A DNA stretch of 64,000 nucleotides from Steromphala cineraria (Eukaryota > Mollusca > Gastropoda > Trochida > Trochidae), in contig OU744730.1 of NCBI GenBank assembly GCA_916613615.1, forward strand, positions 20,772,406 to 20,836,405. Direction: 5' to 3'. Of the stretch, positions 13,120 to 25,919 are shown piece after piece. Position 1 is the stretch's first letter; every line of letters begins with the position of its first letter. The position numbers were made by a program, and so were the translations under genes. The notes beneath the pieces were generated by a model. That model saw nothing but the letters and a program-made list of their open reading frames with translations, had not been told where the DNA came from and made no database searches.

Positions 13120-13460
13120 TTCAGATCGAGTGCGCAGAATTGGGTCAACCTGTATGTTCGGACGACCCTACGTGACCCCATAGGTAATTACATTCGGTCG
13201 GAGGGAAACTGATTAGACCAATCAAAACAGGTGTGTCTACCCATTGACACTTAGCGACATAGGAGAGGCGTACAGGTATTCATTAACATAGAGTTCCTAT
13301 AGATATGCGGCTTGCTACGAAAGAATGCATTGCGCCTAATTATGAGAAAGGGTAGAGAGCTCCTGCTTGACAAACACTCCTTGTTTCTTCAGACACTCAG
13401 CTCGGGTGTCTCCAGCTGAAATTGCTTCTGCAATTGTCCCTTTGATAAATGCACCCTTCA
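13120..13460. promoter_or_regulatory. Candidate non-coding regulatory block
   Basis: Higher complexity and GC than its surroundings, without repeats or open frames. It contains homeodomain-type TAATTA cores (GGTAATTACATT near 13180, GCCTAATTATG near 13335) and a TGACCC half site. This is only a compositional impression; conservation between species would be needed to call an enhancer. Confidence 0.2.
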
Positions 13461-14074
13461 TAGAAAATAATAAATCAAGCACATGAAAAGAGTTTTGGAT
13501 TGAAAAGCTTTGTTCAAATGTATGGACTTTGAATTAGCATGATAAAAACTGTTTGCTTAGTGATGTCATCTTCAAATTTGTTTAATTTTGTGTCTGACAA
13601 CTGAAATTTGTCTGAATCTTTTATGTTTTTAAATATTCATGATTGAATTTATGATGCTTTCAGTGACTGTCATCCAAAAAATATTTTTAAGTGTTTATAT
13701 GCAAAACGTAATAAATAAAATTTTGCAGTTTATTAATATTTTACATATTATTCGTTATTCAATTATACTCCAATGATGGTGTTTTGACATGAATAATAAG
13801 TTGAAAACATTGTGTACCACCAACAGTAACTCAAACTTATACAAAATAAATGAAAATGAAAATTTCCATATCTCTATCTAATTTGTCCCAATCCCCTGAC
13901 TCTAAAACCCTCTTCAGTCTTTTCAGTCCCAATTCCCCCTAAAGACACATCTACCCCATGAAATATGCCCATCATTCCTCGCATTACTTATTACCCTAGT
14001 CTTATCTCAACACACCATAAAGAATATAGGTAAAGATAAAATTAAACTTTACTAAGTAACAACCACCTCTTTTA

Positions 14075-14175
14075 ACCACCAAGCCCCCTCCCCTTCTCGG
14101 TTACCCCTCAAGCGTACACCCCCTCCTTACTTTACCCCTCCCCCCTCCTTCAATCCGCCCCCTCTTACTATCCTA
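14075..14175. repeat. C/T-rich low-complexity tract
   Basis: A run of CCCCCTCC, CCCTCCTT and ACCCC words on the + strand, pyrimidine-rich over ~100 bp. Looser CCCC-rich text begins near 13895. Confidence 0.75.
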
Positions 14176-16560
14176 CGGTGTAAATGACTTTCGTTGGGGG
14201 TATAACTTTCTCATTCAGTGCCATTTAATCATATCACACTGAGAACTTCAAAACATAGCAGACATCATAAAATCATTCATCCAATAAAAGGAACTCTTTA
14301 AATGGTATGTATGATAATTTATTATCATTACGGCATCTTGTTTATGCAGCGGGCAAGCAAACGAAGGGATCCAACATTCCCTTGTCTCAATCTCACACTG
14401 TGGCATTAGGTAATTAAGCTGGATGTAACCTAAGGACTTTTTCATCCCTTTGCCACGCATGAAACGACAGCTTAGAATTAAATTGAGAGGCATTACTGCA
14501 GGACTCTAAATCCCATCAAATATACGTTTATGAGGGCGCGAATGTAAGAGAAATATTTGCGAAACATTACACTGACAATTTTAGGGTTCAATTGCTAAGC
14601 ATAGATGACACAATGTTATCCGGCAGTCAATATTGAGCTTACAGGTGTCAGCATATATATATCAGAATGTCAACTAGGATCTCTAGCAACAATCACTGCT
14701 CCACATGTCACTTGGCCTTTCATCTGGCCAATAATTGTCACTTTTTAATCAGAATTCATACATTCATAGCATAAGCTTAAGAAAGGAGTATATATGATTT
14801 TATTTATAGCTTCTAATATTTAGGTCACCTAGACAATGATTGTCATTTTTTAATCAGAATTCATACATTCATAGTATAAACATTGGTACGGCATATAATA
14901 TATATAGCAGGGATTATTTAAGCTGAAATTTGGCAAGGCACATAATCAAAACCTCATTTTTTTAGAAGCTGGAAAGTTGTTGTGCCCTCCCCCCCAAAAA
15001 AACTCCAAAAAACCTGCCTACAATTGTATATCCCCTCCCAAACTATTGAAGTGTAGAAGTGTATCTACCCCCACCTTCACAAAAACATTCTTACATTTGA
15101 TTTCATCCTTGGTTCAATAGTTCAGGCAAGTTAATAGGATTCACTGCAATACATAACCAGAGTAGTTTTGCAGGATTTTTCTCCATCCTGTAGAGAGCTG
15201 TTCTATATGCAGTGAGGTTCGGGTGCATTACTGCAATAAAATCAGTGGATACCATTCATGATTTATTGTTCCAGCAAATACTAGCAAGTTTCACTGCAAT
15301 AGATGATAACAACAGTGTTTTAGGATTTTCCCTTTCTGTAGAGAGCAAATTAACATGCAGTAAGTAAGTAAGATCAAAGAATATTACTAAATTACATTAT
15401 AAGTAAAACCCAAAGTTTACTAGTTTCATCTGCAGGTTCCACACGATGGTGTGGCAGGCTTTTTTCCGGGCAACAATACTTGCTCCTGAGATACAGGTTA
15501 AATACTTTTGAAACTTGCATTCAAATATAAACAGCCTTATCTTTCTTGGTACTCAACATATGAAAAATACCGAAGATCACGATTTCTTTGATTTAGAATT
15601 TTAAATGATTACATAGTAATATCATCTGTCATATCACAATACTGCAAGTATTATTGGATGCAGAGAGGAAGGGAAATCACAAACACAGTATCAAGTTTAC
15701 AAGGACAATTGAAAACCTTTCAAAACAGATCCAAAATAGACGCACTGGAAAGGCTTACTTCATTGTGAGTTCTTTTGATCAGAGACTTTCAACACATTCA
15801 AATCTACACTAATCACTGACTTTGAATAGACTTCAAAGCAAGATGTTTTCTATAACTTTTAAACGTTCTTTAAAACTATTATTCAATTAAATCTTCTAAA
15901 GAATGGAATCTTGGATTACATACTTCAAGGCAAACAAATGGCTTTGACAAAGTGGAGTATTTATTTAAGACAAAACAAAACTACAGACAAATGATCTAAC
16001 ATTCTTATTGCTGATTTCAACAATTAAAAGAAGAAAAGCAAAAGATCTTCAAATTTCATAAAATCAATTAGTTGAAATATCAAAATTGAATATGATTGCA
16101 ATTTTGAAAGAGACATTCCTTCAAAGGCATGATGATCTTCAGATTCTGAATTTCTTGACAATTGATATAAGGATGTGTTACTTTCAGAATAAATGATGTT
16201 TTGCAATCAAGACAAACTAGGCGGATATGAAAATAAGAACTATAATCAAGATATCAATACTTGAAATTCCTTAACTTTGAAACAATAGAACTTTATCAAC
16301 TTAGGAAGCCTCCGATCTTGAAGACTCTGGAATAGAACACTCAGTTTAGAACAAAGGTGCCAATTTCACAACTAACTTTGATTAACAACCAATCAGAATT
16401 CTGTATTTCTAGCCCAGAAAGTGCTCTACTAGAAACAGAAGTCACAAAGGAAGGCATGACTTAAGTAACAATGTATGAATAAATTGGTGTTGGATGGTTG
16501 AATGATAGATAGAGGATATCTTGTGACATCACTTATCTCTCATCTTATGGGATAACATGC
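14176..16560. other. Intergenic DNA, no gene seen
   Basis: AT-rich sequence. A 30-bp phrase (TTTTTAATCAGAATTCATA followed by CATTCATAG) occurs at ~14742 and again at ~14848, a small local duplication. Minus-strand frames at 14248-14493 and 16024-16206 have no domain. Confidence 0.5.
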
Positions 16561-16561
16561 T

Positions 16562-16620
16562 GTAATGGCTATACTATTGTCCAAACGGCGTGAAACAACA
16601 ACTCACTCACTCACTTACTA
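16562..16620 (+). mobile_element. SINE 3'-tail fragment with (ACTC)n end
   Basis: TATACTATTGTCCAAACGGC, then GTGAAACAACAACTC and a CTCACTCACTCACTTA run. An 'aacggcgtnaaacaacaa' end followed by a short tandem tail is typical of several molluscan SINEs, from general knowledge of the group. The body upstream is too decayed to delimit. Confidence 0.45.
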
Positions 16621-16629
16621 TGGGATAAA

Positions 16630-17165
16630 GCCTATATTTCACTCATAGCGAAATATATTCTGTTTATTATATTCCTATGTTGTCAAAAATGTGGTAATAT
16701 ATGTCCAAAAGTTCTTGACCCGAGAGTTATCGTATGATGTCATACCAATTGTATCAGAACTTAGCAACAGCTATGTTGTCGTGTATAGTGTAGAAGTAAC
16801 GTCAAACAGTTGCGCAAATGACGTCATCCCCTCTATGATGTTTTCATTGACTTGAAAAGTGGTGAGAACACTTTCCTAGAACTGAGAAAACTCAGTCTAT
16901 CATCGCTTAGCATGATAATAAATTGCAATATGTAGGAGAGATCGGTCTTTTCTAAACCAAACTAATTTTTCCTGATTTTCTATGATCAGATATAATAATT
17001 TCTACATGATTCAGATGGGAAAGTTCAGGCAGGAGAAGAAACGACCTAGTACAATCCAAAGAGACAGAATGAAGGCTTGTGTTTATCACTGTGATGGAGG
17101 GAAGATTAACATTAAGCAAATATCAAGGATGGCAGGTGTAGAAGTGAAAACAGGGGGTCAGATTC
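16630..17165. other. Intergenic DNA with a small palindrome and one CRE palindrome
   Basis: TATATTTC-ACTCATAGC-GAAATATA near 16630-16655 is a small inverted repeat, and TGACGTCA lies at 16819-16826. It may be a decayed relative of the palindromic elements at 11276 and 59817, but arm matches are too poor to claim this. The 63-codon frame at 16982-17173 has no domain. Confidence 0.35.
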
Positions 17166-17600
17166 TTATATGAAAATAGTTATACAGCCTCTGGCCCACC
17201 ACCGACACCTTGGTTTATCAGCGTTTTTAGTGGGCCCTGGTTTTAATTAGAATCAAGCGCAACGATGGTGGTCTGGGCTCTAGCTACACCATCTGCTTAA
17301 CTAATTATATGATCAGGCAGCAAGTCATTACAGATCGGGAGCTAGTTTTAATCCTCTTGGAAAATATTCACATACGTACTGTTCTCTTGTGTTGAGAAGA
17401 AAAGAGATTGCTTTTGCCCCGAATTGACAAATTATTCTTTTATGATTGGTGTGAATCGTGAGAAAGAACACAGCATTTGCAGAAATGACAGGCAAATCTG
17501 GATATGCTTTTAAAAAGGTAAAATGAACGAGGGTCCCGCCGTGGGTTCCCCGACCTTTTGGTTATTATACATGAATCACCCATTCATGCCTGTCATGCCA
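17166..17600. promoter_or_regulatory. Candidate non-coding regulatory block
   Basis: Non-repetitive, mixed-composition sequence with several homeodomain-type cores (TTTTAATTAGAATC near 17242, AACTAATTATATG near 17298) and a G/C-rich phrase GAGGGTCCCGCCGTGGG near 17529. No open frame explains it. Assigned on composition only. Confidence 0.2.
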
Positions 17601-18017
17601 TTATGAGCAAGTTAAATTGAACTGTAATAAAAGCTGGTCACAGAAATTCATTACCATTCCTATGGTGGCAATGTTTGCATTTGGAATTAAATGTAAATTT
17701 ATGTCTCCATATATTTCATTAAGAAGTTCAATACTACTGTGGTTATGAAAAGTTTTACAACTCTGCAGCATATGCATAAAGAACCATTGTGGATGATAAA
17801 AATATAAAAATAAATGTGTAAAAAAAACAAAAACTATGTTTATATTGCTTAAAAACATTCACTTAAAGGGCACTTTTTTAATAGATGTTTGGCCAAAGAT
17901 AAAACTACTGATCTTTTTATGGGGGGTAACGTTTATCCTAATTCTTTTTCTTTAAAACTAATGTGATAAACTGAATAAAAATTTGCAATTTGGGCTTTTA
18001 TCAACACATCAAAAAAA

Positions 18018-19580
18018 TGTGAGGTAAAGTGATGTCATGTGAGGTGAGGTGAGGCAAGTTAATGTCATGCGAGGTGAAGTGATGTCATGCGAGGTGAAGT
18101 GATGTCATGTGATGTCAAGTGAGGTTAAGCAAACTGATGTCATGAAATGATGTCATGTGAGGTGAGGCAAGGTAATGTCATGTGAGGTGAAGCCAGGTGA
18201 TGTCATGTGAGGTGATATCATGTGAGGTTAAGTAAGCTGATGTCATGTGAGGTGATATTATGTGAGGTTAAGTAAGCTGATGTCATGTGAGGTGAAGCGA
18301 GGTGATGTCATGTGAGGTGAGGCAAGGTAATGTCATGTGAGGTGAAGTGATATCATGTGAGGTGAAGCTTGGTGAAGGTGAGGTGATGTCATGTAAGGTG
18401 AAGTTAGGTGAGGCAAGAAAATGTCATGTGAGGTGAAGGGAGGTGTTGTCATGTGAGGTGATATCATGTGAGGTTAAGTAAGCTGATGTCATGTGAGGTG
18501 ATATCATGTGAGGTTAAGTAAGCTGATGTCATGTGAGGTGAAGCGAGGTGATGTCATGTGAGGTGAGGCAAGGTAATGTCATTTGAGGTGAAGTGATATC
18601 ATGTGAGGTGAAGCTTGGTGAAGGTGAGGTGATGTCATGTAAGGTGAAGTGAGGTGAGGCAAGAAAATGTCATGTGAGGTGAAGGGAGGTGTTGTCATGT
18701 GAGGTGAAGTGATGTCATGTGAGGTGAGGTGAAGCGAGGTGATGTCATGTGAGGTGAAGTGATGTCATGTGAGATGAAGTGATGTCATGTGAGGTTAGGT
18801 GATGCGAGGTTATGTCATGTGAGGTCAAGTGAGGTGTTGTCATGTGAAGTGAAGCGATGTCATGTGAGGTGAAGCGAGGTGTTGTCATGTGAGATGAAGT
18901 GATGTCATGTGAGGTTAGGTGATGCGAGGTTATGTCATGTGAGGTCAAGTGAGGTGTTGTCATGTGAGGTGAAGCGAGGTGTTGTCATGTGAGATGAAGT
19001 GATGTCATGTGAGGTAAGGTGATGCGAGGTGTTGTCATGTGAGGTGAAGTGATGTCATGTGAGATGAAGCGATGTCATGTGAGGTTAGGTGATGCGAGGT
19101 TATGTCATGTGAGGTCAAGTGAGGTGTTGTCATGTGAGGTGAAGCGATGTCATGTGAGGTGAAGCGAGGTGTTGTCATGTGAGATGAAGTGATGTCATGT
19201 GAGGTTAGGTGATGCGAGGTGTTGTCATGTGAGGTGAAGTGATGTCATGTGAGATGAAGCGATGTCATGTGAGATGAAGTGATGTCATGTGAGATTAGGT
19301 GATGTGAGGTCAAGTGAGGTGTTGTCATGTGAGGTGAAGCGATGTCATGTGAGGTGAAGTGAGGTGTTGTCATGTGAGGTGAAGTGATGTCATGTGAGGT
19401 GAAGCGAGGTGATGTCATGTGAGATGAAGTGAGGTGAGGCAAGGTAATGTCATGTGAGGTGAAGTGATGTCATGTGAGGTGAGGTGAAGCGAGGTGATGT
19501 CATGTGAGGTGAAGTGAGGTGAGGCAAGGTAATGTCATGTGGGGTGAATCTTGGTGAAGGTGAGGTGATGTCATGTGAGG
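18018..19580 (+). repeat. GAGGT/GATGT/CATGT pentamer satellite
   Basis: A 1.56-kb array of pentamers of the form N-A-N-G-T: GAGGT, GAAGT, GATGT, CATGT, TATGT and TTAGG-type variants. The commonest phrase is GATGTCATGTGAGGTGAAGT (20 bp). Higher-order copies occur: the marker AAGCTTGGTGAAGG recurs at 18365 and 18611 (246 bp apart) with matching flanks. Minus-strand frames such as 18745-18963 read as H, L, T, S, D, I and M repeats and are forced by the periodicity; they are not genes. Confidence 0.95.
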
Positions 19581-19841
19581 ATAGGGTTCAACACTGCCAT
19601 CAGAACTAGTGAGCTGTAGGAAGTATTCCAAGAAGTGTCAATTCTATGTTCATAAAAGGCAAAAAGGTTGATGTAATTTTAACAATATCTAATTTCATGT
19701 CAAATTTGTAATTAACAATCCCCAAAATATTTAAATTTAATTTTTGTTTAAGATGACTGGATGCCATTGACAGCTCATCACTGAAAACGTGGTAAACAGA
19801 CTCTTCACAACTAAAAACCTCCCCATTAATAAAGAAGATGT
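19080..19841 (+). repeat. 761-bp tandem duplication, copy 1
   Basis: Copy 1 comprises satellite (to ~19580) plus a unique tail beginning GGATAGGGTTCAACACTGCC and ending CCATTAATAAAGAAGAT. The next copy starts directly at ~19842 with the same GAGGTTAGGTGATGCGAGG phrase found at 19081. Offset 761 bp throughout: identical satellite frames at 19245-19442 and 20006-20203. Confidence 0.95.
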
Positions 19842-20602
19842 GAGGTTAGGTGATGCGAGGTTATGTCATGTGAGGTCAAGTGAGGTGTTGTCATGTGAGG
19901 TGAAGCGATGTCATGTGAGGTGAAGCGAGGTGTTGTCATGTGAGATGAAGTGATGTCATGTGAGGTTAGGTGATGCGAGGTGTTGTCATGTGAGGTGAAG
20001 TGATGTCATGTGAGATGAAGCGATGTCATGTGAGATGAAGTGATGTCATGTGAGATTAGGTGATGTGAGGTCAAGTGAGGTGTTGTCATGTGAGGTGAAG
20101 CGATGTCATGTGAGGTGAAGTGAGGTGTTGTCATGTGAGGTGAAGTGATGTCATGTGAGGTGAAGCGAGGTGATGTCATGTGAGATGAAGTGAGGTGAGG
20201 CAAGGTAATGTCATGTGAGGTGAAGTGATGTCATGTGAGGTGAGGTGAAGCGAGGTGATGTCATGTGAGGTGAAGTGAGGTGAGGCAAGGTAATGTCATG
20301 TGGGGTGAATCTTGGTGAAGGTGAGGTGATGTCATGTGAGGATAGGGTTCAACACTGCCATCAGAACTAGTGAGCTGTAGGAAGTATTCCAAGAAGTGTC
20401 AATTCTATGTTCATAAAAGGCAAAAAGGTTGATGTAATTTTAACAATATCTAATTTCATGTCAAATTTGTAATTAACAATCCCCAAAATATTTATATTTA
20501 ATTTTTGTTTAAGATGACTGGATGCCATTGACAGCTCATCACTGAAAACGTGGTAAACAGACTCTTCACAACTAAAAACCTCCCCATTAATAAAGAAGAT
20601 AT
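19842..20602 (+). repeat. 761-bp tandem duplication, copy 2
   Basis: Nearly identical to 19081-19841. The difference I noticed is ATTTAAATTTAA near 19731 versus ATTTATATTTAA near 20492. Satellite runs to ~20341, then the unique tail. This near identity in fast-changing satellite DNA means a very recent event or an assembly duplication. Confidence 0.95.
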
Positions 20603-22589
20603 GTCCCTTTGTTAATTTCTTTCTTCTTCTTAAATCTTAAAGAATGTATGTTAAATACAAGATTAATTGCTCTTTTTTATTTGTCGTGTAAAAAGACTGG
20701 CAACAAATTTATATTATCATGTACTCATTATGCTCAACTAGTTTTTATTTCATTATATTGCGGTGCATTTCTATTAAATGATTTCAAGCTGTTGTGCACA
20801 TAGAATGTATCAACAAAGTTTTGCCTATTATACAAGTTTGTAAGATATAAAAAATACAAAAGAATATTTGAATATCATTTGAAGATTGTATTCTAATTTG
20901 AAAGAGAAGCCAAGTATCTCATATTCATAGGATTCTCTGAAGCATAAATTTTCTAAATTGATTAATTAAAACGCAATAATACTAGTGTTGTTATATGATT
21001 GTAAATATTCTTTTTAATGTAATTAGAAACTTTCACATGGAGGACATATGTTTTTAACGTCAGCTTTCACAGTCCTTTTCTTAACAGATGGTAATTAAAG
21101 CAATCTGTAATATTTAATGCAAAACAACTTTTATATAGGCAAACCTTTAACACATTTGGGTTTCATTCGATAACCTTATATTGTTCTTTTGTCAATGTCT
21201 GATCACTTCCAAACAAATAATCAAATAAATTTAGAGACTATAGGTTTCCCCTAAAAATCACTGGGGTGATTCCTAGCTCACATTCGATTGACAAAAGTGC
21301 AGATCTCATCTCACCAATACTGTCTTATTTTACCATTTAAAAGATGATAAATTTTCCCCAAGGATTGTATAATAAATATTAATGTTGTTCCTAGGTAAAC
21401 AGCTGAGGGGGGTAATTTTTGCATTTTGGGACCCTTTGAAATTCTAATTCTACATATTTTAATGGACAAAAACCAAAATGGTCTGCAAATGACCCCCATT
21501 CAGAAACAAGATTCAAATATTAAGTAAAAGCGTGTTTTAGTTAAGTGTTGCTTGAACAATATTTCAGTCATTAGCAACTTTGGAAAATTGAACATGGTAA
21601 TGTAAGACCACATGATTTTCATAAACAAAGGTTTACTTGTATAGGGCTACAAGTAACTTGATAAACAGAGCATTAGCCGGCACCTGAGTATAAGTAGCTG
21701 TAAGAACTTTAGTAAATGTAAGCGTATGTGCTTGTCAGCACATAATTAGATTGCTTACTAATAGTGTGTGTTGTAATGGCTTATCGATCTTCAATCAATT
21801 ATATACTTCAATCAATTATGTACTTCAATCAATTATATACTTCCAACAATATTGATCTTTAATTTATCAGTCACGGTCTGTCCTTAATCACCTGCTAGTT
21901 TCAAGCTAGCGTCATATATATGAAATTACTATAGTAAATTACTTCTCGTGTTCCTTGATAAAACCATACTTACTTGGTGATTATGTTTTTTGTTTCAAGT
22001 CTATAAATTGCAGAGTAAACATATAATAGCCTTCTTAACGTAGAATTATCAAACATAAATATGCATGAAATAAATTTTTACAACTAGACACACAAAAGTA
22101 TTTTTGTCATAAAGGACATCATTTATGTAGTTTATTTTTCATAAATAAAAGAAAGAGGAATTTTGTATCATTGATGGTTAAGATAAAAGGTTGGATAAAG
22201 TAAAAGTCAATGACACAAACATCTTTAGAAGAATTTTCTTAATCACAAAAACATTTCTTGACATATAATCAATCAGTAACCCAAAGGCGACACATTCCAA
22301 ATTATTTCACTAACACTTCAAAAGTAGAAAATAAAGATGAATATTCTTTCTCATTGAACAATGCTTAAAACCAATACAAAATATCTTAACCTGATACTTT
22401 AAAAATAACTATATATATTTAAAAGTAAACAGTCAAAATAAATTTCAACAACACCCAGACCTTTGAGCTTACTCCAAACATGAATGCTATAAATCTTAAT
22501 CATGGCAAACAAACTGTACATTCTTAAACAGCATCCAAGCTGACATTCCGTGATAGAACATAAAAATATTTGCCGACTTTGCAAAAAAC
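20603..22589. other. Intergenic DNA, no gene seen
   Basis: AT-rich unique sequence. An 18-bp motif (CTTCAATCAATTATATA) is repeated three times at ~21789-21843. No coding or RNA signal recognised. Confidence 0.5.
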
Positions 22590-24340
22590 GTTAAAATGTC
22601 CACGGCCGATAACAGTGATTACTGCCTAATCATCTATAGGGCTTGATGAACTCATTAAGCTCCGAGGCAAATCTCCGAGTCCTTCTAACAGCACGGGAGG
22701 GCAAGCTTAGCTAGTACACATAAATGTGAATTCTCTTTTCTAATGATGGCCAGACATAACAAAATCTCATTTCCATTGATATTCTGTCATAACTGCACAT
22801 TAAAAAGAAAGTAATTAAATAATTTCTCTCGCGAATGTTAATAATTGCAGACTGAATTTAAAGATAACGTTTTATCTGATGAAAAATGTAATATTTCAGT
22901 TTCCTCTCATACTAATGGGAGATTTCAAGTGTATGCACATAATCTTGGATGAAATTCAAAGCAATTTATGTTCCTTTACAGGCTTCTGGCCCATTATGGT
23001 TCGCAGATCAATATAATAATCGATCGATAACTAATATAAAACAGGCAAATCTACAACTTTTGACAAATTAGAAACAATATTTAACCAACTTCATCGTAGC
23101 ATTTTTGTCAGTAGCTTTCGCCAGCCTCATTTCACAGTAGTGATTACAAGAGCGCCTCGCGACATGAAATAATCATTATAAAATGATGTACGATCCTATC
23201 TGACCCGAAAAGGACCTCTGTGGAATTAATGTCACTGGATCCAAGTAACAAAAATATTTGTTTACTCCAGATTTCTCAATTTCAAGGCAAATGACACTTC
23301 TTATAGACAAAACGCAAGCAGACAAAGCTAGGCATAATGCCACCCAGAGCCCCTAGATATCCCAATGGCTTCTGTTTGGTACATATGAATTCAACGCCTC
23401 TGACGCAATGGCCAAGCTCAACCATTAGGTGATTGGGGGGATCTGATTAATCGGGGAAAATTTAGCCACACATACGGGTTCGCAGTAACCAAATTTGACA
23501 AGCTGGTCATTACCGCTTCGCATGATGAATAATTTGAGGTCGCGCTTAAAGCCTGCTCACTTTCATTATCAAGATGGAATATTAAATTCATCTATATCAG
23601 AGGTCGTCCTTCGTTTGCCAGGACCGAATAGAAAGCCTCTTTGACTAGCCCCAGGGCAAATGGGAGCTCTAGGTCCATAACTCTCGAAACAAACTGACTC
23701 ACTTAATGTAATAATATGGTCGCTTCGTTTGGCCGACCTTTTCGTCCAGGGTGATGTCTTTTCGGCATATGAATAGAGCCAATTAATGTTCTTATAGGTT
23801 CGGGACAAATAATTGCTTCAGCATGATCTTATAGAGACTTTGGTGCTTCAAACGGACTAAAGATTGCTCCAACTATGACCCATGATGACCCTTATAACTT
23901 CTCATCCAGCCCGTGATGAAATATAGATAATTATTAGGCTGTACATTGAAATCTTGGTAATCAGATGAGAGAGACTATCTCTGGTAAAAAGGGAGACAAT
24001 TTCAAAGGGCAGAATCAATGCCATGTCTAACTAATCCCTGCTTGTCATTTTCCTCCAGAAAAATTAGTCTAGGTGTCAGCACTGAAAACGAAGGAATTAT
24101 ACGTTTTGTGGGCGAAAAGAGTGGCTAGATACATGGCGTATAGGAAACACAAGAAATGATTACACTTAGGGCGCGTTCGGACGCACTCATCATCGATCAA
24201 GGGAATCAATAGAAAATTACCAGTTTCTTTCCCATATCTAGAACAGAATTACATTAACTTTAATTCACTCCTCGGGAAAATGAACATTTGGATCAATAAA
24301 TTGTACAAAAAATTCATCTTGAAATTGTTTCAAACTAAAG
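22590..24340. promoter_or_regulatory. Candidate non-coding regulatory interval
   Basis: A long repeat-free interval with several GC-richer patches (22600-22710, 23330-23830, 24060-24190) and scattered homeodomain-type cores such as CTGATTAATCGG near 23446. No frame or splice pattern accounts for it; the minus-strand frame at 23569-23808 has no known domain. It resembles the unique, mixed-composition DNA around developmental genes, but that is inference. Confidence 0.2.
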
Positions 24341-24523
24341 TAAATTGACAAACTTGGGCAATTTCTTGCAAATTAGCCTCAATATTTGGCTTGATGAAAA
24401 ATGGTGGTTATCAATAAGCTAGAGCTATTAGTGGTACATTAAGGGTCAGCTACTGTGTTAGTGCAAGAGGCCCCTGGCTCTAATAGCGCCCTGGAGGTTA
24501 CGGGTGCAGTCAGGCTCAACTGG

Positions 24524-25110
24524 TCTTCATCACACCAGATTGCACTGGACTTTAATTACGAGGATGCTGGACTTTTAATCATGGTAAAATCTTGGACTTT
24601 GATTCTCATGACTCTGGGGGTAGTTTGTAAAACACTGGGAGTTGATTTGTAAAACACTGGGTCTTGACTTGTCATTCGCTATATCTTGATTTGTAAAACA
24701 CTGGGTCTTGATTTGAACACTGGATTTTTATTTGTAAAATACTTGATCTTCAGTTGTAAAACACTGGATCTTGATTTGTAAAACAATGCATTTTGAGTCG
24801 TAAAATACTTGATCTTGAGTCGTAAAACACTGGATCATGATTTTGTAAAACAATGGATTTTGAGTCATAAAACACTGGATCTTGATTTGTTAAACACCGG
24901 ATCTTGATTTGTTAAACATCGGATCTTGAGTTGTAAAACACCCGATCCTTTTGTAAAATACAGGATCTTGATTTTTAAACACTGAATATTATATGAATAA
25001 TGGAAATCGTCTTAATCACACCAGATTACACTGGACTTTAATTAGGAAAATGCTACACTTTGAATCATAGCAAAACATTGGACTTAAATTTGTAAAACTC
25101 TGGATTTTAA
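24524..25110 (+). repeat. 22-bp minisatellite with duplicated flanks
   Basis: A ~22-bp unit of the form TTGATTTGTAAAACACTGGATC is repeated with substitutions from ~24630 to ~24980. It is bracketed by two copies of a ~77-bp segment: CACACCAGATTGCACTGGAC at ~24530 and CACACCAGATTACACTGGAC at ~25018, each followed by TTTAATTA and an AATCATGGTAAAA-like phrase. The flanks suggest that a larger unit duplicated and the minisatellite grew inside it. The open frame at 24455-24652 overlaps it and is not a gene. Confidence 0.85.
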
Positions 25111-25915
25111 TGAACTTAATCCTGAACTTTGATTAATTGATAAAACTATAGCTTAATTACGCCTGTTTGTCTCTATCTTTTTGTTAGCCTATTTAACTTT
25201 TTTTTACTAACTTTGAACAAATGAAAATATTTAAAATGTCTAAATTAAACATATCAAATATTACTTTCATGGGTTCATTTAACACCAGGCTTAATGTTTT
25301 TGTTGTATGCTTTTCATGTTTAAAATGCATGAGAATTTTTGTAGAATTTATATTCATAACATATGGAAAATTAGTATCATTACAATGTTCCATCAGAGGT
25401 TTGGATAAGAAGAATATTAATGCAACCCATTTACGACAATTGTGTGCAAAAACTATGATATAAATTACTGATCACATTTGCATCAGAATTAGATACTTCT
25501 GATATAACTAATCTAAACATGACTAGGAAAACAAATAACAATGACAAACTGAAGGGATAAATATCATTGATTATGTATTAATTACAAAATTACAATCATA
25601 CCATATCTATTACAATAATCATGTTGCAAATGGGATGACACGATGTTATTTAATCTCATCGTAATTTTTGAAAACTATAATGAAAATGAATTTAGATATT
25701 TGAACTTGGACCAAGTTGTTAAAAAATGAAATATGTTTATCAAACGGATTGTCATTTTTTTCCATCTATATTTCCATAAATTCACAAACCATCTAAATGA
25801 AAAGCAATATCATTACTGTCTCGAGTTATATATTGTTTACTTTTTTCTCAAACTACATACACCATATGTATTTTATGGAAGCACTAATTTTTATTATCAA
25901 ATTTGTTTGATATAG
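25111..25915. other. Intergenic DNA, no gene seen
   Basis: Very AT-rich. Overlapping plus and minus frames (25193-25463, 25733-25915) lack domains. Confidence 0.5.
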
Positions 25916-25919
25916 ATGC

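Noticed and set aside
18745..20203. Minus-strand frames of H, L, T, S, D, I repeats as repetitive proteins
   Set aside because: They arise because the 5-bp satellite words contain no stop on that strand. Frames rotate with the pentamer period and carry no start context or non-repeat domain.
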